The notes under the pieces: model-generated | Database searches by the model: none | What the model was told of the DNA's origin: nothing | The model's input: only the letters and a program-made list of their open reading frames with translations | Origin: Mycobacterium sp. 050128 | GTDB taxonomy: Bacteria; Actinomycetota; Actinomycetes; Mycobacteriales; Mycobacteriaceae | Direction of reading: 5' to 3' | Length of the DNA stretch: 64,000 bases | NCBI RefSeq assembly: GCF_036409155.1 | Contig: NZ_JAZGLW010000008.1 | Span: 62,001-126,000, forward strand | Translations under genes and position numbers: made by a program | Part shown: piece after piece, positions 16,534 through 25,920 of the stretch | How the letters are laid out: every line of letters begins with the position of its first letter | Numbering within the stretch: the stretch's first letter is position 1

Positions 16534-18029
16534 CTACGGCAAATCCCGCACAACAGGCGCCCGAGGTCCCACGCCTGTGCAAGGTGCATCTGCTCGTCGG
16601 TGAGGACACCCTGATCGACTACGTGCTGCCGGCCGGGGTGGCGTTGATCGCGGTGATCGAGGACCTCATCCCGCGGGTCAACGCGATCCTCAAAGACCGC
16701 GGCCGAGCACCGCTGGATGACACGCTGACCTATCAGCTGTGTCGGGCCGACGCCACCACACTCGATCCCCAACGATCCCTGGACGACAGCCGTGTCTACG
16801 ACGGCGACTTGCTGTGCTTGTTGCCCCTCGAGGCCACTGAGCGCTTCGCGCCCGTGATCGAGGAGGTGTCGACCGCGCTAGCTCGTTCCGCCCGCGAACA
16901 GTTCTCCACGGTGAACATCACGGCAGCGCGCCGTGTCGCCGGGGGGCTGTTCGCGGCGTTGGTGGCGTGGACGGAGATGATGTTGGCCCAGCTGTGGTGG
17001 CAACAGCACGGCTGGCTGCCCGCCGCGGTGTCGTGGGGCTTAGCCGCCGTCTTCTTGGTGTCGGCCAGGGCGGCGGCGCGGGCCCGCGATGAGCAAAGAC
17101 GCCACTCAGCAGATTTCTTGGTGTGGTCGGCACTAGTGTCTGCCGGCGCGGGGGCGGCGATGTCGGTGCCCGGCCCGCCCGGGGGCTGGCATGTGGTGGC
17201 CGCGACGGCCACCGTGTTGTCCGGCGTCGCGGCGCTGACGATGCTCACTGGCCGCTATCTGGGTGTGTTCGCGGGGATGGCCGTGATCGGCTTGTCTGCG
17301 GGCGCGGTGGCAGTAATTCATGCCAGCGGCTGGCGGGTGCTGCCAGCGCATCTGGCGGTGGTCTTTCTGGTCCTGGATCTGGTGCTGGTGACGTTTGCGA
17401 CCAGCATCGGCGTCATGGGAGCAGGTGTGCCCGGGCCTTGGTTTCCGTCGGTCACCAACCGCGGGGTCTTTGAGACCCGAGAAGGCGCTGCCCTCAACAC
17501 CGTGTCGCCGGTGGAGCGGCCAGGCAACGAATCTGTGGAACAGATCGCAACGTGGGCTCGGCGCGGCACCACTATCGTGACGGGGCTGCTGGTGGGCGGC
17601 GCTGTGGTGCTGGTCGTGGCCGCACGATATGCAGTGATGCCCGAAACAGGCGGCGGATGGCGCTATTTGGCGTTCACATTGGGAATTTGCGCCATCTTTC
17701 TGCTCAGGTCACGCTCGTTTGTCGATCGCAATCAGTCCGTCACACTGGCCGTGGGTGCCGTCGTTGCGGTAGCGGTGGTGATCGGGCGATACGCCAGCGC
17801 GCCGAATCCGGCGTCGCCGGTCGTGACATTGATTTGCGTCGCCGCGACACTGACATTGGCCGGGATGGGGCTGCTCGGGGTGCTGGTGGTGCCCAAAGCG
17901 CGCATCAGCGCGCCGGTGAACCGCGCCGTCGAGGTCAGCGAATACGTCCTCCTGATTTTTGTTGTGCCATGGGCGATTTGGCTGCTCAACCTGCTGTGGG
18001 TGGTACGGAATGCGGTGCACGGATCATGA
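16530..18029 (+). CDS. eccD: ESX core membrane component EccD
   Basis: 499 residues. Residues 1-95 form the ubiquitin-like cytoplasmic domain (CKVHLLVGEDTLIDYVLPAG at its start), followed by about eleven transmembrane helices from about residue 135 to the end, the normal EccD plan. EccD forms the membrane vestibule of the ESX complex as a dimer around EccC. The start overlaps the espI-like stop and the stop overlaps the mycP start (ATGA both times), so stoichiometry may be set by coupled translation. Confidence 0.94.
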   Translation: MTTANPAQQAPEVPRLCKVHLLVGEDTLIDYVLPAGVALIAVIEDLIPRVNAILKDRGRAPLDDTLTYQLCRADATTLDPQRSLDDSRVYDGDLLCLLPLEATERFAPVIEEVSTALARSAREQFSTVNITAARRVAGGLFAALVAWTEMMLAQLWWQQHGWLPAAVSWGLAAVFLVSARAAARARDEQRRHSADFLVWSALVSAGAGAAMSVPGPPGGWHVVAATATVLSGVAALTMLTGRYLGVFAGMAVIGLSAGAVAVIHASGWRVLPAHLAVVFLVLDLVLVTFATSIGVMGAGVPGPWFPSVTNRGVFETREGAALNTVSPVERPGNESVEQIATWARRGTTIVTGLLVGGAVVLVVAARYAVMPETGGGWRYLAFTLGICAIFLLRSRSFVDRNQSVTLAVGAVVAVAVVIGRYASAPNPASPVVTLICVAATLTLAGMGLLGVLVVPKARISAPVNRAVEVSEYVLLIFVVPWAIWLLNLLWVVRNAVHGS

Positions 18030-19654
18030 GGAAAGCCGCGAGCAGCCTGGGCGCGGTAGGACTGGCCGCCGCCCTGATTGCCGTGTCCGGCGGGGTGGCC
18101 GGCGCGATCGATCCCCCGGTAGTGCCTCCTGGCCCACCGCCGCCTGATCCCGCGCCCGCCCCGGATCAACCGATGCACCAAATCGCGGCCTGCACAACCA
18201 CCGGGGTGCTGCCGGGCAGTGATTTGCGCGAGCTGCCCGCACCGCTGCAATTGATGAACATGCCTCAGGCCTGGAAAGAATCCACCGGTGTGGGCGTGCT
18301 GGTGGGGATCATCGATACCGGCGTGGCGGCACAACCTCGGCTGCCGCACTTGGTGGCCGGTGGGGACTTCGTGATGGGCCAGTTTGGTGACGGGCTGTCT
18401 GATTGCGATGGCCACGGGACCGTGGTGGCCTCACTGATTGGGGCCGCGCCCTCGGGGGCAGCTCTGGTTCCTAAGCCGTCCTGGGCAGTGCCCGTGGCTC
18501 CGCCCGCGGGGGCGCCGCCGCCACGCCCGATTCCCCCGCCACCGCCGCCGCCGACGGTCACGGTGACCCAAACGGTGGCCCCGCCGCCCCCGCCCCCGCC
18601 AGACGACCACCCAGCCTGGCTTGGTAGGTCGGCTCCACCTCCGGTTACCGTGGGCCAGGAGCGCGGGTCAGAGCCGCTAGAACCGCCCCCTGGTGGCGGT
18701 CCCGACGGGCTGATCGGCGTGGCCCCGGACGCGATGCTCATCTCAATCCGCCAAACAGCGCAAACGTTCGGCCTCCTCGACCCCGGAGTGTCCGACAATC
18801 CTGAGGACATTCGACGCGCCGGTGATATCAACTCGTTGGCCCGCGCGATCGTGCACGCCGCTAATCTGGGCGTCAAAGTGATCAACATCAGTGTGGTCTC
18901 GTGCATCTCGACAACCAAGCCGCAGGATCAAAGCGCCTTGGCAGCCGCGGTCCGCTACGCCGCGGTCGACCGCGACGTCGTGATCGTGACCGCCGCGGGC
19001 AACGTTCATGCCCAGGGCTGCAACGTACAAAATCCCGACCCGCTACCGGGTGACCCCACGCGGGGCTGGGCGTCGGTCAAAACCATCGCCACCCCGGCGT
19101 GGTTCAGCGATTACGTGTTGGCCGTGTCGGCCACCGATTCGACCGGTGTTCCCGCCGGGGGCGACAGCGCCTCCGTGCACGGCCCGTGGGTGGGCCTGGC
19201 CGCACCGGGCGCCGACATCGTGGGCCTTTCGACCAGCGGACAAGTGATCAACGGATCAGTCGATGACGACAAGCTGCACCCGATCGCGGGGAGCTCGTTC
19301 AGCTCGGCGTTCGTCGGGGGCGTGGCGGCGTTGGTGCGCGCGAAGTTCCCCAACCTGACCGCGCATCAGGTGATCCACCGATTAGAGGCCACCGCGCACC
19401 CGCCGGCCGGTGGGCGTGACAACGTGGTGGGTTACGGGACGGTGGATCCGGTCGCGGCGTTGACGTGGGATGTGCCCCCAGGAGACACGTTTGCTCCCGG
19501 AGTTCAGCGCGCCCAGCTCAAGGTGCCGCCCCCGCCTGCGCCACGCGACCCGCGCCCGGGGTGGGTCGCGATGGCCATCACCGGCGTGGCCGTCACCGGT
19601 GTCCTGGCGGTAGCTGTCGGCGTCACGGTCGGACGTCGTAGGGAGCAGGTCTGA
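18026..19654 (+). CDS. mycP: mycosin MycP, membrane-anchored subtilisin-like protease of the ESX system
   Basis: 542 residues from the ATG at 18026. It has a signal sequence (about 1-28, ending VAGA), a Pro-rich stretch and a subtilase domain with the triad Asp in GIIDTGV (about 95), His in CDGHGTVVAS (about 129) and Ser in AGSSFSSAF (about 423). A C-terminal transmembrane helix (about 512-532) and a short basic tail follow. A long Pro/Val insert (about 150-225) lies between the His and the rest of the domain, a known variable loop of mycosins. MycP stabilises the ESX membrane complex and trims some substrates. Overlaps with eccD and eccE are 4 nt and 1 nt. Confidence 0.94.
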   Translation: MRKAASSLGAVGLAAALIAVSGGVAGAIDPPVVPPGPPPPDPAPAPDQPMHQIAACTTTGVLPGSDLRELPAPLQLMNMPQAWKESTGVGVLVGIIDTGVAAQPRLPHLVAGGDFVMGQFGDGLSDCDGHGTVVASLIGAAPSGAALVPKPSWAVPVAPPAGAPPPRPIPPPPPPPTVTVTQTVAPPPPPPPDDHPAWLGRSAPPPVTVGQERGSEPLEPPPGGGPDGLIGVAPDAMLISIRQTAQTFGLLDPGVSDNPEDIRRAGDINSLARAIVHAANLGVKVINISVVSCISTTKPQDQSALAAAVRYAAVDRDVVIVTAAGNVHAQGCNVQNPDPLPGDPTRGWASVKTIATPAWFSDYVLAVSATDSTGVPAGGDSASVHGPWVGLAAPGADIVGLSTSGQVINGSVDDDKLHPIAGSSFSSAFVGGVAALVRAKFPNLTAHQVIHRLEATAHPPAGGRDNVVGYGTVDPVAALTWDVPPGDTFAPGVQRAQLKVPPPPAPRDPRPGWVAMAITGVAVTGVLAVAVGVTVGRRREQV

Positions 19655-21198
19655 TGCGCCAACGGTTTGTCTCGGCTCGTCTCACTTCTCGCGCTGTCAT
19701 CACCGGGGAACTGGTCGCGGCTGCGGTGGCGTTGGCGCTGAGCACCACGCTGATATCGTGGCCGGTCGCGATGGCTAGCGCCGCAGTGCTGGGCCTGTTG
19801 TTCTGTGTGCTGACCCTGCGTGGGCGCACGATCGGGCAGTGGGTGGGGCGCGTGATCAACTGGACGCTCCACCGGGAGCGTAAGCTTCGCTTGCCTGAAC
19901 CGGTCGACGTCACGCTCAACGAACACACGATCGGTGTCGTGATCGACGGCCATACCGTGTGCACGATGATTTCGGTGCTGGGTAAGCCCTACATCCCGAC
20001 CCTGTTGCACGCCGACCACACCAAAACGCCCAATACCGTGCCGATTAGCGTGATCGCACAGGAGATGCAGCGCTGCGGATTAAGCGTCGACGTCGACATC
20101 GTGTGCGAAGGCAGCCGCACCGCCAGAGACAACTATGCCGAGCTGTACGAGGCCGCCTTGCGGGGTCTGCCGGCTGCCGGACAGCGCAGCGTGACGCTGG
20201 TGGTCCGTTTCGATACGCGCAGTGAGCGGGTAGTGCCGGGATTGTTGTGGCGGCGTGACACTATCGCCGCGGCGGTGGCCGCGTCGCAGCGCATCACCAG
20301 AGCTCTCAACCAAACGAACTGTCGCGCACGGCTTTTAACTGCCTCGCAGATGACCGACGCAATAATGGCCAGCCTGGGTGGTCCCGAGAACGCAACAGCT
20401 TCCTATGAGGACCGCTGGACCAATCTGCAGCGCGGCGGGAAAGCCTATGTGACAGCGTATTTCTTCAGCGCCCAAGATGTGCGCTCTGCTGAACTCGACG
20501 ATGTGTGGGCCTACCAAAGCGATCACACCACCCTGGTGATCGCGTTGCGCAGCGAGCCCACTGGGGTGCAGGCGTCGGCCCTGGTTCGGCTGACCACCGT
20601 GCAACCACTGGCCACCTCACCGCGATTGGTGCTCAACCCGATGGCGGGCCGACAATGGGAAGCGGTGGCGTTGACCGTGCCGGGCCGCCAGCGGCTCAGC
20701 TTGCCCTCCACGCCGGTCACCGCTGAACTGGACACTGCCGTTGTCGCCGGCGCATCCGGTGTTCTGCTTGGACAATGGCGTGACGCCATCTTGCTGATGC
20801 CGATGTCAGATCCCGCGGCCCCCACCCGAATCGCTTTGCACGCCGATGACGACCAGGAGGTCCGCCGGCTTATTCGCCGGGCCGCCGCGGCGGGCGAACA
20901 GGTCGCTGTCTATGACCCCACGGGCCGCTGGACCATGGCGTCGGCATCCCCGCGGATCTGGACCACGCGTGATTTGACCGCCCAGCCGCCTCGCCCCCCA
21001 ACGATGGTGATACACAACGGCCGAGCAAACAGCTACCCGGCGGCGCGGACATCCGTCACGGTCGGCGATGTGCCCGCTAGCGCTGCACCCGACATCCGCA
21101 TCGAACAACGCGGCGAACGAATCAGCGTGAAAACACAACGGTTTCGCACCGTCTTGCGGCCGATCACTTTCCGCAACGAAGACGCCTACCTCCGCTGA
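19654..21198 (+). CDS. eccE: ESX core membrane component EccE
   Basis: 514 residues. Two transmembrane helices near the N-terminus (about 18-36 and 40-58) are followed by a cytoplasmic domain with LPEPVDVTLNEHTIGVVIDG, typical of EccE. EccE sits at the outer rim of the ESX membrane complex. The ATG shares one base with the mycP stop (TGATG). It ends the esx core run; only about 57 bp separate it from the next gene, so transcription may continue into the T4SS region. Confidence 0.92.
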   Translation: MRQRFVSARLTSRAVITGELVAAAVALALSTTLISWPVAMASAAVLGLLFCVLTLRGRTIGQWVGRVINWTLHRERKLRLPEPVDVTLNEHTIGVVIDGHTVCTMISVLGKPYIPTLLHADHTKTPNTVPISVIAQEMQRCGLSVDVDIVCEGSRTARDNYAELYEAALRGLPAAGQRSVTLVVRFDTRSERVVPGLLWRRDTIAAAVAASQRITRALNQTNCRARLLTASQMTDAIMASLGGPENATASYEDRWTNLQRGGKAYVTAYFFSAQDVRSAELDDVWAYQSDHTTLVIALRSEPTGVQASALVRLTTVQPLATSPRLVLNPMAGRQWEAVALTVPGRQRLSLPSTPVTAELDTAVVAGASGVLLGQWRDAILLMPMSDPAAPTRIALHADDDQEVRRLIRRAAAAGEQVAVYDPTGRWTMASASPRIWTTRDLTAQPPRPPTMVIHNGRANSYPAARTSVTVGDVPASAAPDIRIEQRGERISVKTQRFRTVLRPITFRNEDAYLR

Positions 21199-21255
21199 AT
21201 TCATCCCGCCGAAGTGGCTGGTCTTGGTAGACGAATCGCGGGACCGGCGTGCACG

Positions 21256-22119
21256 ATGGCAGGTATGGCTTGCGACAGCGCGGGTGATGATCTGTTTGAC
21301 ACCGATGCGCGAACTCACCGACGCGCGGTGCGGTTCTTCTGGGTGGTACTGATTGGAGCGAGCGTAGCCTCCATCACGGGGAACGCGTTGCACGCCGTCG
21401 TGCAGGCTGAGCATGTCGCACCGGCGCTGGCGGCCGCGGTAGCCACCGCGCCGCCGTTGGTGTTGCTCGGATCCACCGAAGGGCTTTCGCTGCTGATCAA
21501 GGTTCACCGTCGCCCCAATCTGACGTTCTGGGCGGCACTCATCATGACGCTGCTCTTGGGTGTCGGTGCGTTCCGCCTGTCTTTTGATGCCCTGTGCAGT
21601 CTGGCGATTCGATGCGGCATCCGCCCGAGCCTGGCATGGTTGTGGCCGCTGATTATCGACGTCACCACCGCTCAGGCCACGGTCGCGTTGGTAGCCCTGA
21701 CCCGCCTTCACCACGGCCGCGCACAGGCGCCGACAGCGGGCGTCAACGACAACGCCCACGATGACAATGAGGACGACGATGATCAGCGAGTGGGCGTGGC
21801 ACCGCGGCAGCTCAGGGGCGCCGAGGCAGCCGCGCTCGAGAGCGCCGTGGCGCCGGTCGACGGGGCGACGCATTCGCTGCCAGTGGCCACGAAAGTCGAA
21901 CCGGTGACCGTGGCATCCATCCGCGACAAGCACGACGGCGTGGTCCGCACGGTGGTGGCGTCGAAACGGACCAAGCAGAAGCCAGAAGTCATTGAGGCCG
22001 TGCTGCGCCGCCACGCTGCCGGGCAACGCGCTGGTGAGATCTCCGAGGAACTGAAGTTGCATCACACGACGGTGAACCGAATCCTCGCCACGGCGCTGCA
22101 CTCCCGTGCGGCCGTCTAG
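21256..22119 (+). CDS. DUF2637-like multi-pass membrane protein with C-terminal helix-turn-helix
   Basis: 287 residues from the ATG at 21256; a GTG at 21214 is an alternative and neither has a clear ribosome binding site. The N-terminal half has about four transmembrane helices with FRLSFDAL and LAWLWPLIIDVTTAQA, the pattern of DUF2637 proteins found on actinobacterial conjugative elements (SpdB-like spread proteins). After an acidic linker the C-terminus holds a recombinase-type helix-turn-helix (VIEAVLRRHAAGQRAGEISE, about 240-280). Linking a membrane domain to a DNA-binding domain suggests tethering plasmid DNA at the transfer site; that role is inference. Confidence 0.65.
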   Translation: MAGMACDSAGDDLFDTDARTHRRAVRFFWVVLIGASVASITGNALHAVVQAEHVAPALAAAVATAPPLVLLGSTEGLSLLIKVHRRPNLTFWAALIMTLLLGVGAFRLSFDALCSLAIRCGIRPSLAWLWPLIIDVTTAQATVALVALTRLHHGRAQAPTAGVNDNAHDDNEDDDDQRVGVAPRQLRGAEAAALESAVAPVDGATHSLPVATKVEPVTVASIRDKHDGVVRTVVASKRTKQKPEVIEAVLRRHAAGQRAGEISEELKLHHTTVNRILATALHSRAAV

Positions 22120-22242
22120 CGGCGTTATCCGTAACAAATTGAGTCCAGACGCTCATCGGTGCAGTGCCAGACATCGAACACGTGAGTAAGACGTAACTAT
22201 TTGTCGCAGTTGGTCATTCACATGCCTAACGATAGAGGACAG

Positions 22243-22632
22243 ATGAACATGAATGCAGAAGGTGAAGTGGTACGGCCGCGAGAGGAACGGCTGGCAAGCC
22301 TGGCCGAGTTGGGGGTGACAGAGCTAGCGGAGACCCTTGACCGCATGATGACGGTGACGGTCGGTCTGGGCGAACACCTCGCGGACATTGCCGAGTTGGT
22401 GGGCCTTGACCGCGATGTCGAAGACTTGGCGATCACGCCTCGTGTGCGCGAGCTTGTCAAAGATCCCCGTGTCCGCGGACGAATTCGAGGACGCACGACG
22501 TGCACGCCGTTACGGATAGCACTGTTCCTCAAGCTGATCGGGCGCCGCTCGGTGCACATTGTGCAGAGTCTGATACAACCAGCTCACCCGTTACCGATAG
22601 ACAACGAGTACGGGCGTTTCACAGGCCGCTGA
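22243..22632 (+). CDS. small helical protein of unknown function before the coupling protein gene
   Basis: 129 residues from the ATG at 22243 (AGAGGACAG before it; ATG at 22249 and TTG at 22201 are alternatives). It is mainly helical: ELGVTELAETLDRMM, then GEHLADIAELVGLDRD, and a basic stretch KDPRVRGRIRGR. It lies between the DUF2637-like gene and the coupling-protein gene, 67 bp before the latter. I do not recognise the family. It may be a small cytosolic partner of the coupling protein; that rests on position alone. Confidence 0.45.
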   Translation: MNMNAEGEVVRPREERLASLAELGVTELAETLDRMMTVTVGLGEHLADIAELVGLDRDVEDLAITPRVRELVKDPRVRGRIRGRTTCTPLRIALFLKLIGRRSVHIVQSLIQPAHPLPIDNEYGRFTGR

Positions 22633-22699
22633 CATCGCGTGGTGGCGAATGTTGCTGCTTTGATAGACGTTTGAGGGCAGCGGCGCCAATGATGGGATC

Positions 22700-24100
22700 G
22701 TGGACAAGGAACCGTACACGCCGTACTGCGGACTGACCTACAATAGGCAAAACGTGGCCGCGCGCGCTGCGACAGCACCGCACATTTTGGTCAGCGCGCC
22801 AACGCGTACCGGCAAAACCCGCCGGATTCTGGCCCCCGCGGCGCTCCTCCATCCTGGGCCCGCGGTGTTGGTGTCGTCCAAACCTGACCTTGCTGAGCTG
22901 GTGTTGACGCGGCGCAGCACGGGTGTCACCGGTGTGATCGATCTGCGCCCGGAGCATACCGAGGTGTGGCCGGCCGGGGTGCGGCGAATGGTTTCGGACC
23001 CGACGCGCACCATCACCAGCGCCCACGAGGCGCTGACGGTCGCTGAGACGATGCTGGCGACCTCGGGTGTGGGTTTTAGTGGTGCGAGTGGTAATGCAGT
23101 TGCCGCAGGCGGGCTTTGGGAATCCCAGGCGGCACCGCCATTGGCGTGTCTGCTGTACGCGGCCAGCCCGTTAGGCAACAGCCTGGGAATGCCGTGGGTG
23201 CTCGATGCGGTGCAGGACTTCGGCATCGATGAGGCCGGCGGGGACGATGGGCGTCCTATCCCGCAGCTGGGGCGTCCGTCATGGTTGACCGCTTACGGGC
23301 TATGCGAACAACCCAAGCTCGCAGCCCCGCTATATGCCGTGATCGCGGGAATGGATTCCCGCTTGCGTGACAGCATCAAGATCACGGTGTCGAAGGCCGT
23401 GACACCCTGGCTGCGTTTGGGATTAAGCGCCGATGAGGGCGTGTCGCACTTGAGTGCAGTGGAGCGCATCAGTGTGGAATCCTTTGACGTCCGCATGCTT
23501 GACGAGCCCGAAGCGACGCTGTTTGTCATCGCACCAAACACTGGCTCGGTCGCTGGCGCTGCGGTGGCGCTGATCGACTCCATTGTCCGGCATTTCCGCC
23601 GCAAGATGGCGAACCATCAACTGACCCATCGGCTGCTGCTCGAACTTGACGAAGTGTGTAATTCGTGCCCGCTGCCGGATCTGTTGACCTACGTCGGAGA
23701 GTCAGCGGGACTGGGCGTCAACATCTTGGCGACAGTTCAGGCGTCGTCGCATTTCGATGTGGTATTCGGGCCCAAATATGCTGACGCGCTGCGGGATATG
23801 TTCCCGGGCACGCTGATCATGTACGGGGCTCATGAGCGTCACTTGCTCGAACAGGCGTCGCACTGGCTGGGCGAGACCACCCGGCGCACCGAAGCCTACG
23901 AGCCGACTGGCGGCAGCCGAGGACAATCCTCACAGTTCGGCCAAGCCATCGGTTGGCAAGAGCTGCTTCCCCAATCACGAGAAGAGGCGCAGCTTCTGCA
24001 GCGGGGCACCGCGGGCGAGCGCTTGCACATCCCCGACTGGACCGAGTTCCAGGCCCTATTCGACCAAGCGGTGCAACAGCGAATTAAAAAGGCGCAGTAG
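22700..24100 (+). CDS. VirD4/TraG-type T4SS coupling protein
   Basis: 466 residues from a GTG start. Walker A is SAPTRTGKTRR (about 30-40), Walker B is LLLELDEVCN (about 311-320), and PLPDLLTYVGESAGLGVNIL with ATVQASSHFD matches the TraG/TraD C-terminal ATPase core. T4SS coupling proteins bring the relaxase-DNA complex to the channel. The usual N-terminal transmembrane pair is absent and the protein is short, so membrane anchoring must come from another protein, perhaps the DUF2637-like neighbour or the membrane protein at 24148. The upstream start region lacks a ribosome binding site. Confidence 0.88.
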   Translation: MDKEPYTPYCGLTYNRQNVAARAATAPHILVSAPTRTGKTRRILAPAALLHPGPAVLVSSKPDLAELVLTRRSTGVTGVIDLRPEHTEVWPAGVRRMVSDPTRTITSAHEALTVAETMLATSGVGFSGASGNAVAAGGLWESQAAPPLACLLYAASPLGNSLGMPWVLDAVQDFGIDEAGGDDGRPIPQLGRPSWLTAYGLCEQPKLAAPLYAVIAGMDSRLRDSIKITVSKAVTPWLRLGLSADEGVSHLSAVERISVESFDVRMLDEPEATLFVIAPNTGSVAGAAVALIDSIVRHFRRKMANHQLTHRLLLELDEVCNSCPLPDLLTYVGESAGLGVNILATVQASSHFDVVFGPKYADALRDMFPGTLIMYGAHERHLLEQASHWLGETTRRTEAYEPTGGSRGQSSQFGQAIGWQELLPQSREEAQLLQRGTAGERLHIPDWTEFQALFDQAVQQRIKKAQ

Positions 24101-24147
24101 CGAATCTACCACGACTGCCCCAAGTACAGGGTTCGGCGCGTTGCCGC

Positions 24148-24972
24148 CTATGAAGGCGGGTGGAGCGCAGCGAACGACAACGTCTGGGAGCTCGGCTGGT
24201 CCAAGTGCTGGTCGGCAGAACCTAGCAGGGCGTTGACCGCGCAGATCAGGCACCAGATCGCAATTGCCGAGACGACCGCGGCCCCGCCGAGGATCGGCCC
24301 CCAGTGGATCGGTGGCGGGGTGCGCCGGCGCACATGCAGTGAGGGCGGGACACGGCGGGCGGGTTCGGGCTCAGGGGATGGATCTAAGACCGTGGGCATC
24401 GGCAGCATTGACCCCAAAATCAGGTCGTCGTCAACTTCAACCGCTTCGGGCGTCAGTGGCCACCAGTCGCTGGAACCTTCGACGGCTAGCCAGCCTTCAA
24501 GGAGACCGTAAACCGCGGCCGTGAACAGGGCTGCAGGTAGTTGGACCAGAAGCCACGGGACCAACACCTCGCTGCACAAACCGGAGGATGGGTCATAAAG
24601 CGGCAGCGGCAGGGCTGCCAGCGCGGCCCCCCACAGCAACGCCGGTATCGGATAGGCACGGAGCCGCTCCGGGATGAGCCTGACGATCAAGAGATAGGCG
24701 AGCTTGCCCACCACCCACCCAAGCGGAGCGATCGCCGCACAGCTTAAGACCAGCGCGGCTTCCAAGGACCCGCTGGCAGAGCCAGCGGAGCGCATCGGTA
24801 GCGGCGGGGCGACCACGTCGTCGTGCGGGTCAGGCCGGGCACCGACATGGCTTCGCGTGCGAGCGCGGATCTTTTTGGCCAGTAGTTCCGCGCGGCGCTT
24901 CTGGAAGACGAAGATCCCCGCGTGGGCCGCGATCCAGGCTCGGCGTTGATCATCGAAGATGTCAGCGGGCAT
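24148..24972 (-). CDS. multi-pass membrane protein of the conjugation locus
   Basis: 274 residues with a basic cytoplasmic head (AELLAKKIRARTRSH), about three central transmembrane helices (roughly 70-150), an acidic and Pro-rich loop and a final transmembrane helix (about 228-250). Its ATG overlaps the XRE gene upstream by 11 nt, so the two are one transcript. It converges on the coupling-protein gene with 47 bp between stops and no clear terminator there. I do not recognise the family; it may anchor the soluble-looking coupling protein. Confidence 0.6.
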   Translation of the reverse strand: MPADIFDDQRRAWIAAHAGIFVFQKRRAELLAKKIRARTRSHVGARPDPHDDVVAPPLPMRSAGSASGSLEAALVLSCAAIAPLGWVVGKLAYLLIVRLIPERLRAYPIPALLWGAALAALPLPLYDPSSGLCSEVLVPWLLVQLPAALFTAAVYGLLEGWLAVEGSSDWWPLTPEAVEVDDDLILGSMLPMPTVLDPSPEPEPARRVPPSLHVRRRTPPPIHWGPILGGAAVVSAIAIWCLICAVNALLGSADQHLDQPSSQTLSFAALHPPS

Positions 24973-25351
24973 GTTCGGCCGGTTCGCGTACTGTCAGCAG
25001 TTCGGTGAGTAACTGACGGGCGTCGGCCAAGATCGAGTGGCACTGCTCGACGAGGTCTTCCACCGCGTGCAACACCGTGCGTACATGGGTGTCTTGCGGC
25101 GGTGGGGTGGCAGGTAACCCGCCTTCAAGGATCGTCCGCGATGAGCCGTGGGCCCAACCCAGGGCTTCATCAAGGCGGGCCAGTGTGGCCAACGACATGG
25201 TGCGAGAGCCGTTGCTGGACTTGTGCAGCGTCGAGCGGTTGGGTCCGCCCCGGCGAGCCAGTTCAGCCCGGGACATGTGCAGGACCGCCAGCCGCTCGGA
25301 GACGAAATGATCGAGCCGCGCAGGCCCGTCTTTTGGTGTATTCACGCGCAT
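24962..25351 (-). CDS. XRE-like regulator of the T4SS region (paralogue of the one at 10874)
   Basis: 129 residues from the ATG at 25351; a longer start at 25369 is possible. The N-terminal domain has MSRAELARRGGPNRSTLHK as helix-turn-helix and ARLDEALGWAHGSSRTILEG at its end, matching the layout of the regulator at 10874-11290 (ALGWEAGTCAALLAG). A long C-terminal helix follows in both. The gene is divergent from the T4SS run that begins at 25474, and the 122-bp gap between them is the likely shared control region. Confidence 0.7.
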   Translation of the reverse strand: MRVNTPKDGPARLDHFVSERLAVLHMSRAELARRGGPNRSTLHKSSNGSRTMSLATLARLDEALGWAHGSSRTILEGGLPATPPPQDTHVRTVLHAVEDLVEQCHSILADARQLLTELLTVREPAEHAR

Positions 25352-25473
25352 GAAACTACCTAAACGCAACCATTGTCGTCTAACAGTGTGGACAGAATCG
25401 CTTATTACCGCCTACGGTTGTGTGCATAGGCGCCACTCCTCTAGCGGCGCCGAGACGACGAAGGGACACCGCG

Positions 25474-25920
25474 ATGAAGGGGCTTGTGGCGGCGGTCGCA
25501 ACGCTGATGACCGTCCTCGTCGCGATCACGTTGGCGATGGTTGAATTGCTGGTCAGACTGGCGCCGCTGCTGGTTGCGGCGGCGTGCCTGTGGGCGGCGC
25601 TCAAGCTGATACGGGCCCACCGCACCCGCCGTGCCGCTGAGGACCAGCGTCTGGTGCAGGTGTGGAGCCAGCCCGTTGCTCAACCGGCCGCGCAGGCGGT
25701 GCCCCTGGCGCTGCTGCCGCCGGTGATCGCCCACCGTCAACGGATGTATGTGGTGCGCGGTGAGGACACCGGGTTGGTTGCTGACCGTGATGACGGCTAT
25801 GTGAATGTCTCGGCGAACGTCTTGCCGCGGGTGCACCGGTTGCCGGCCACGTACCATCACCGACGCAGGTTCGCCCCCCGCCGGACGGCGGGGCACCGTT
25901 CGGGGCGGCGGCGGCCGTGA
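25474..25920 (+). CDS. small membrane protein, first gene of the T4SS run
   Basis: 148 residues from the ATG at 25474, preceded by AAGGGACACCGCG. It has two adjacent hydrophobic helices (about 3-45), a basic stretch (IRAHRTRRAAEDQR), then a polar tail ending in many Arg. The stop overlaps the next start by 4 nt. No family recognised. Position and topology suggest a scaffold subunit of the conjugation channel. Confidence 0.6.
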   Translation: MKGLVAAVATLMTVLVAITLAMVELLVRLAPLLVAAACLWAALKLIRAHRTRRAAEDQRLVQVWSQPVAQPAAQAVPLALLPPVIAHRQRMYVVRGEDTGLVADRDDGYVNVSANVLPRVHRLPATYHHRRRFAPRRTAGHRSGRRRP

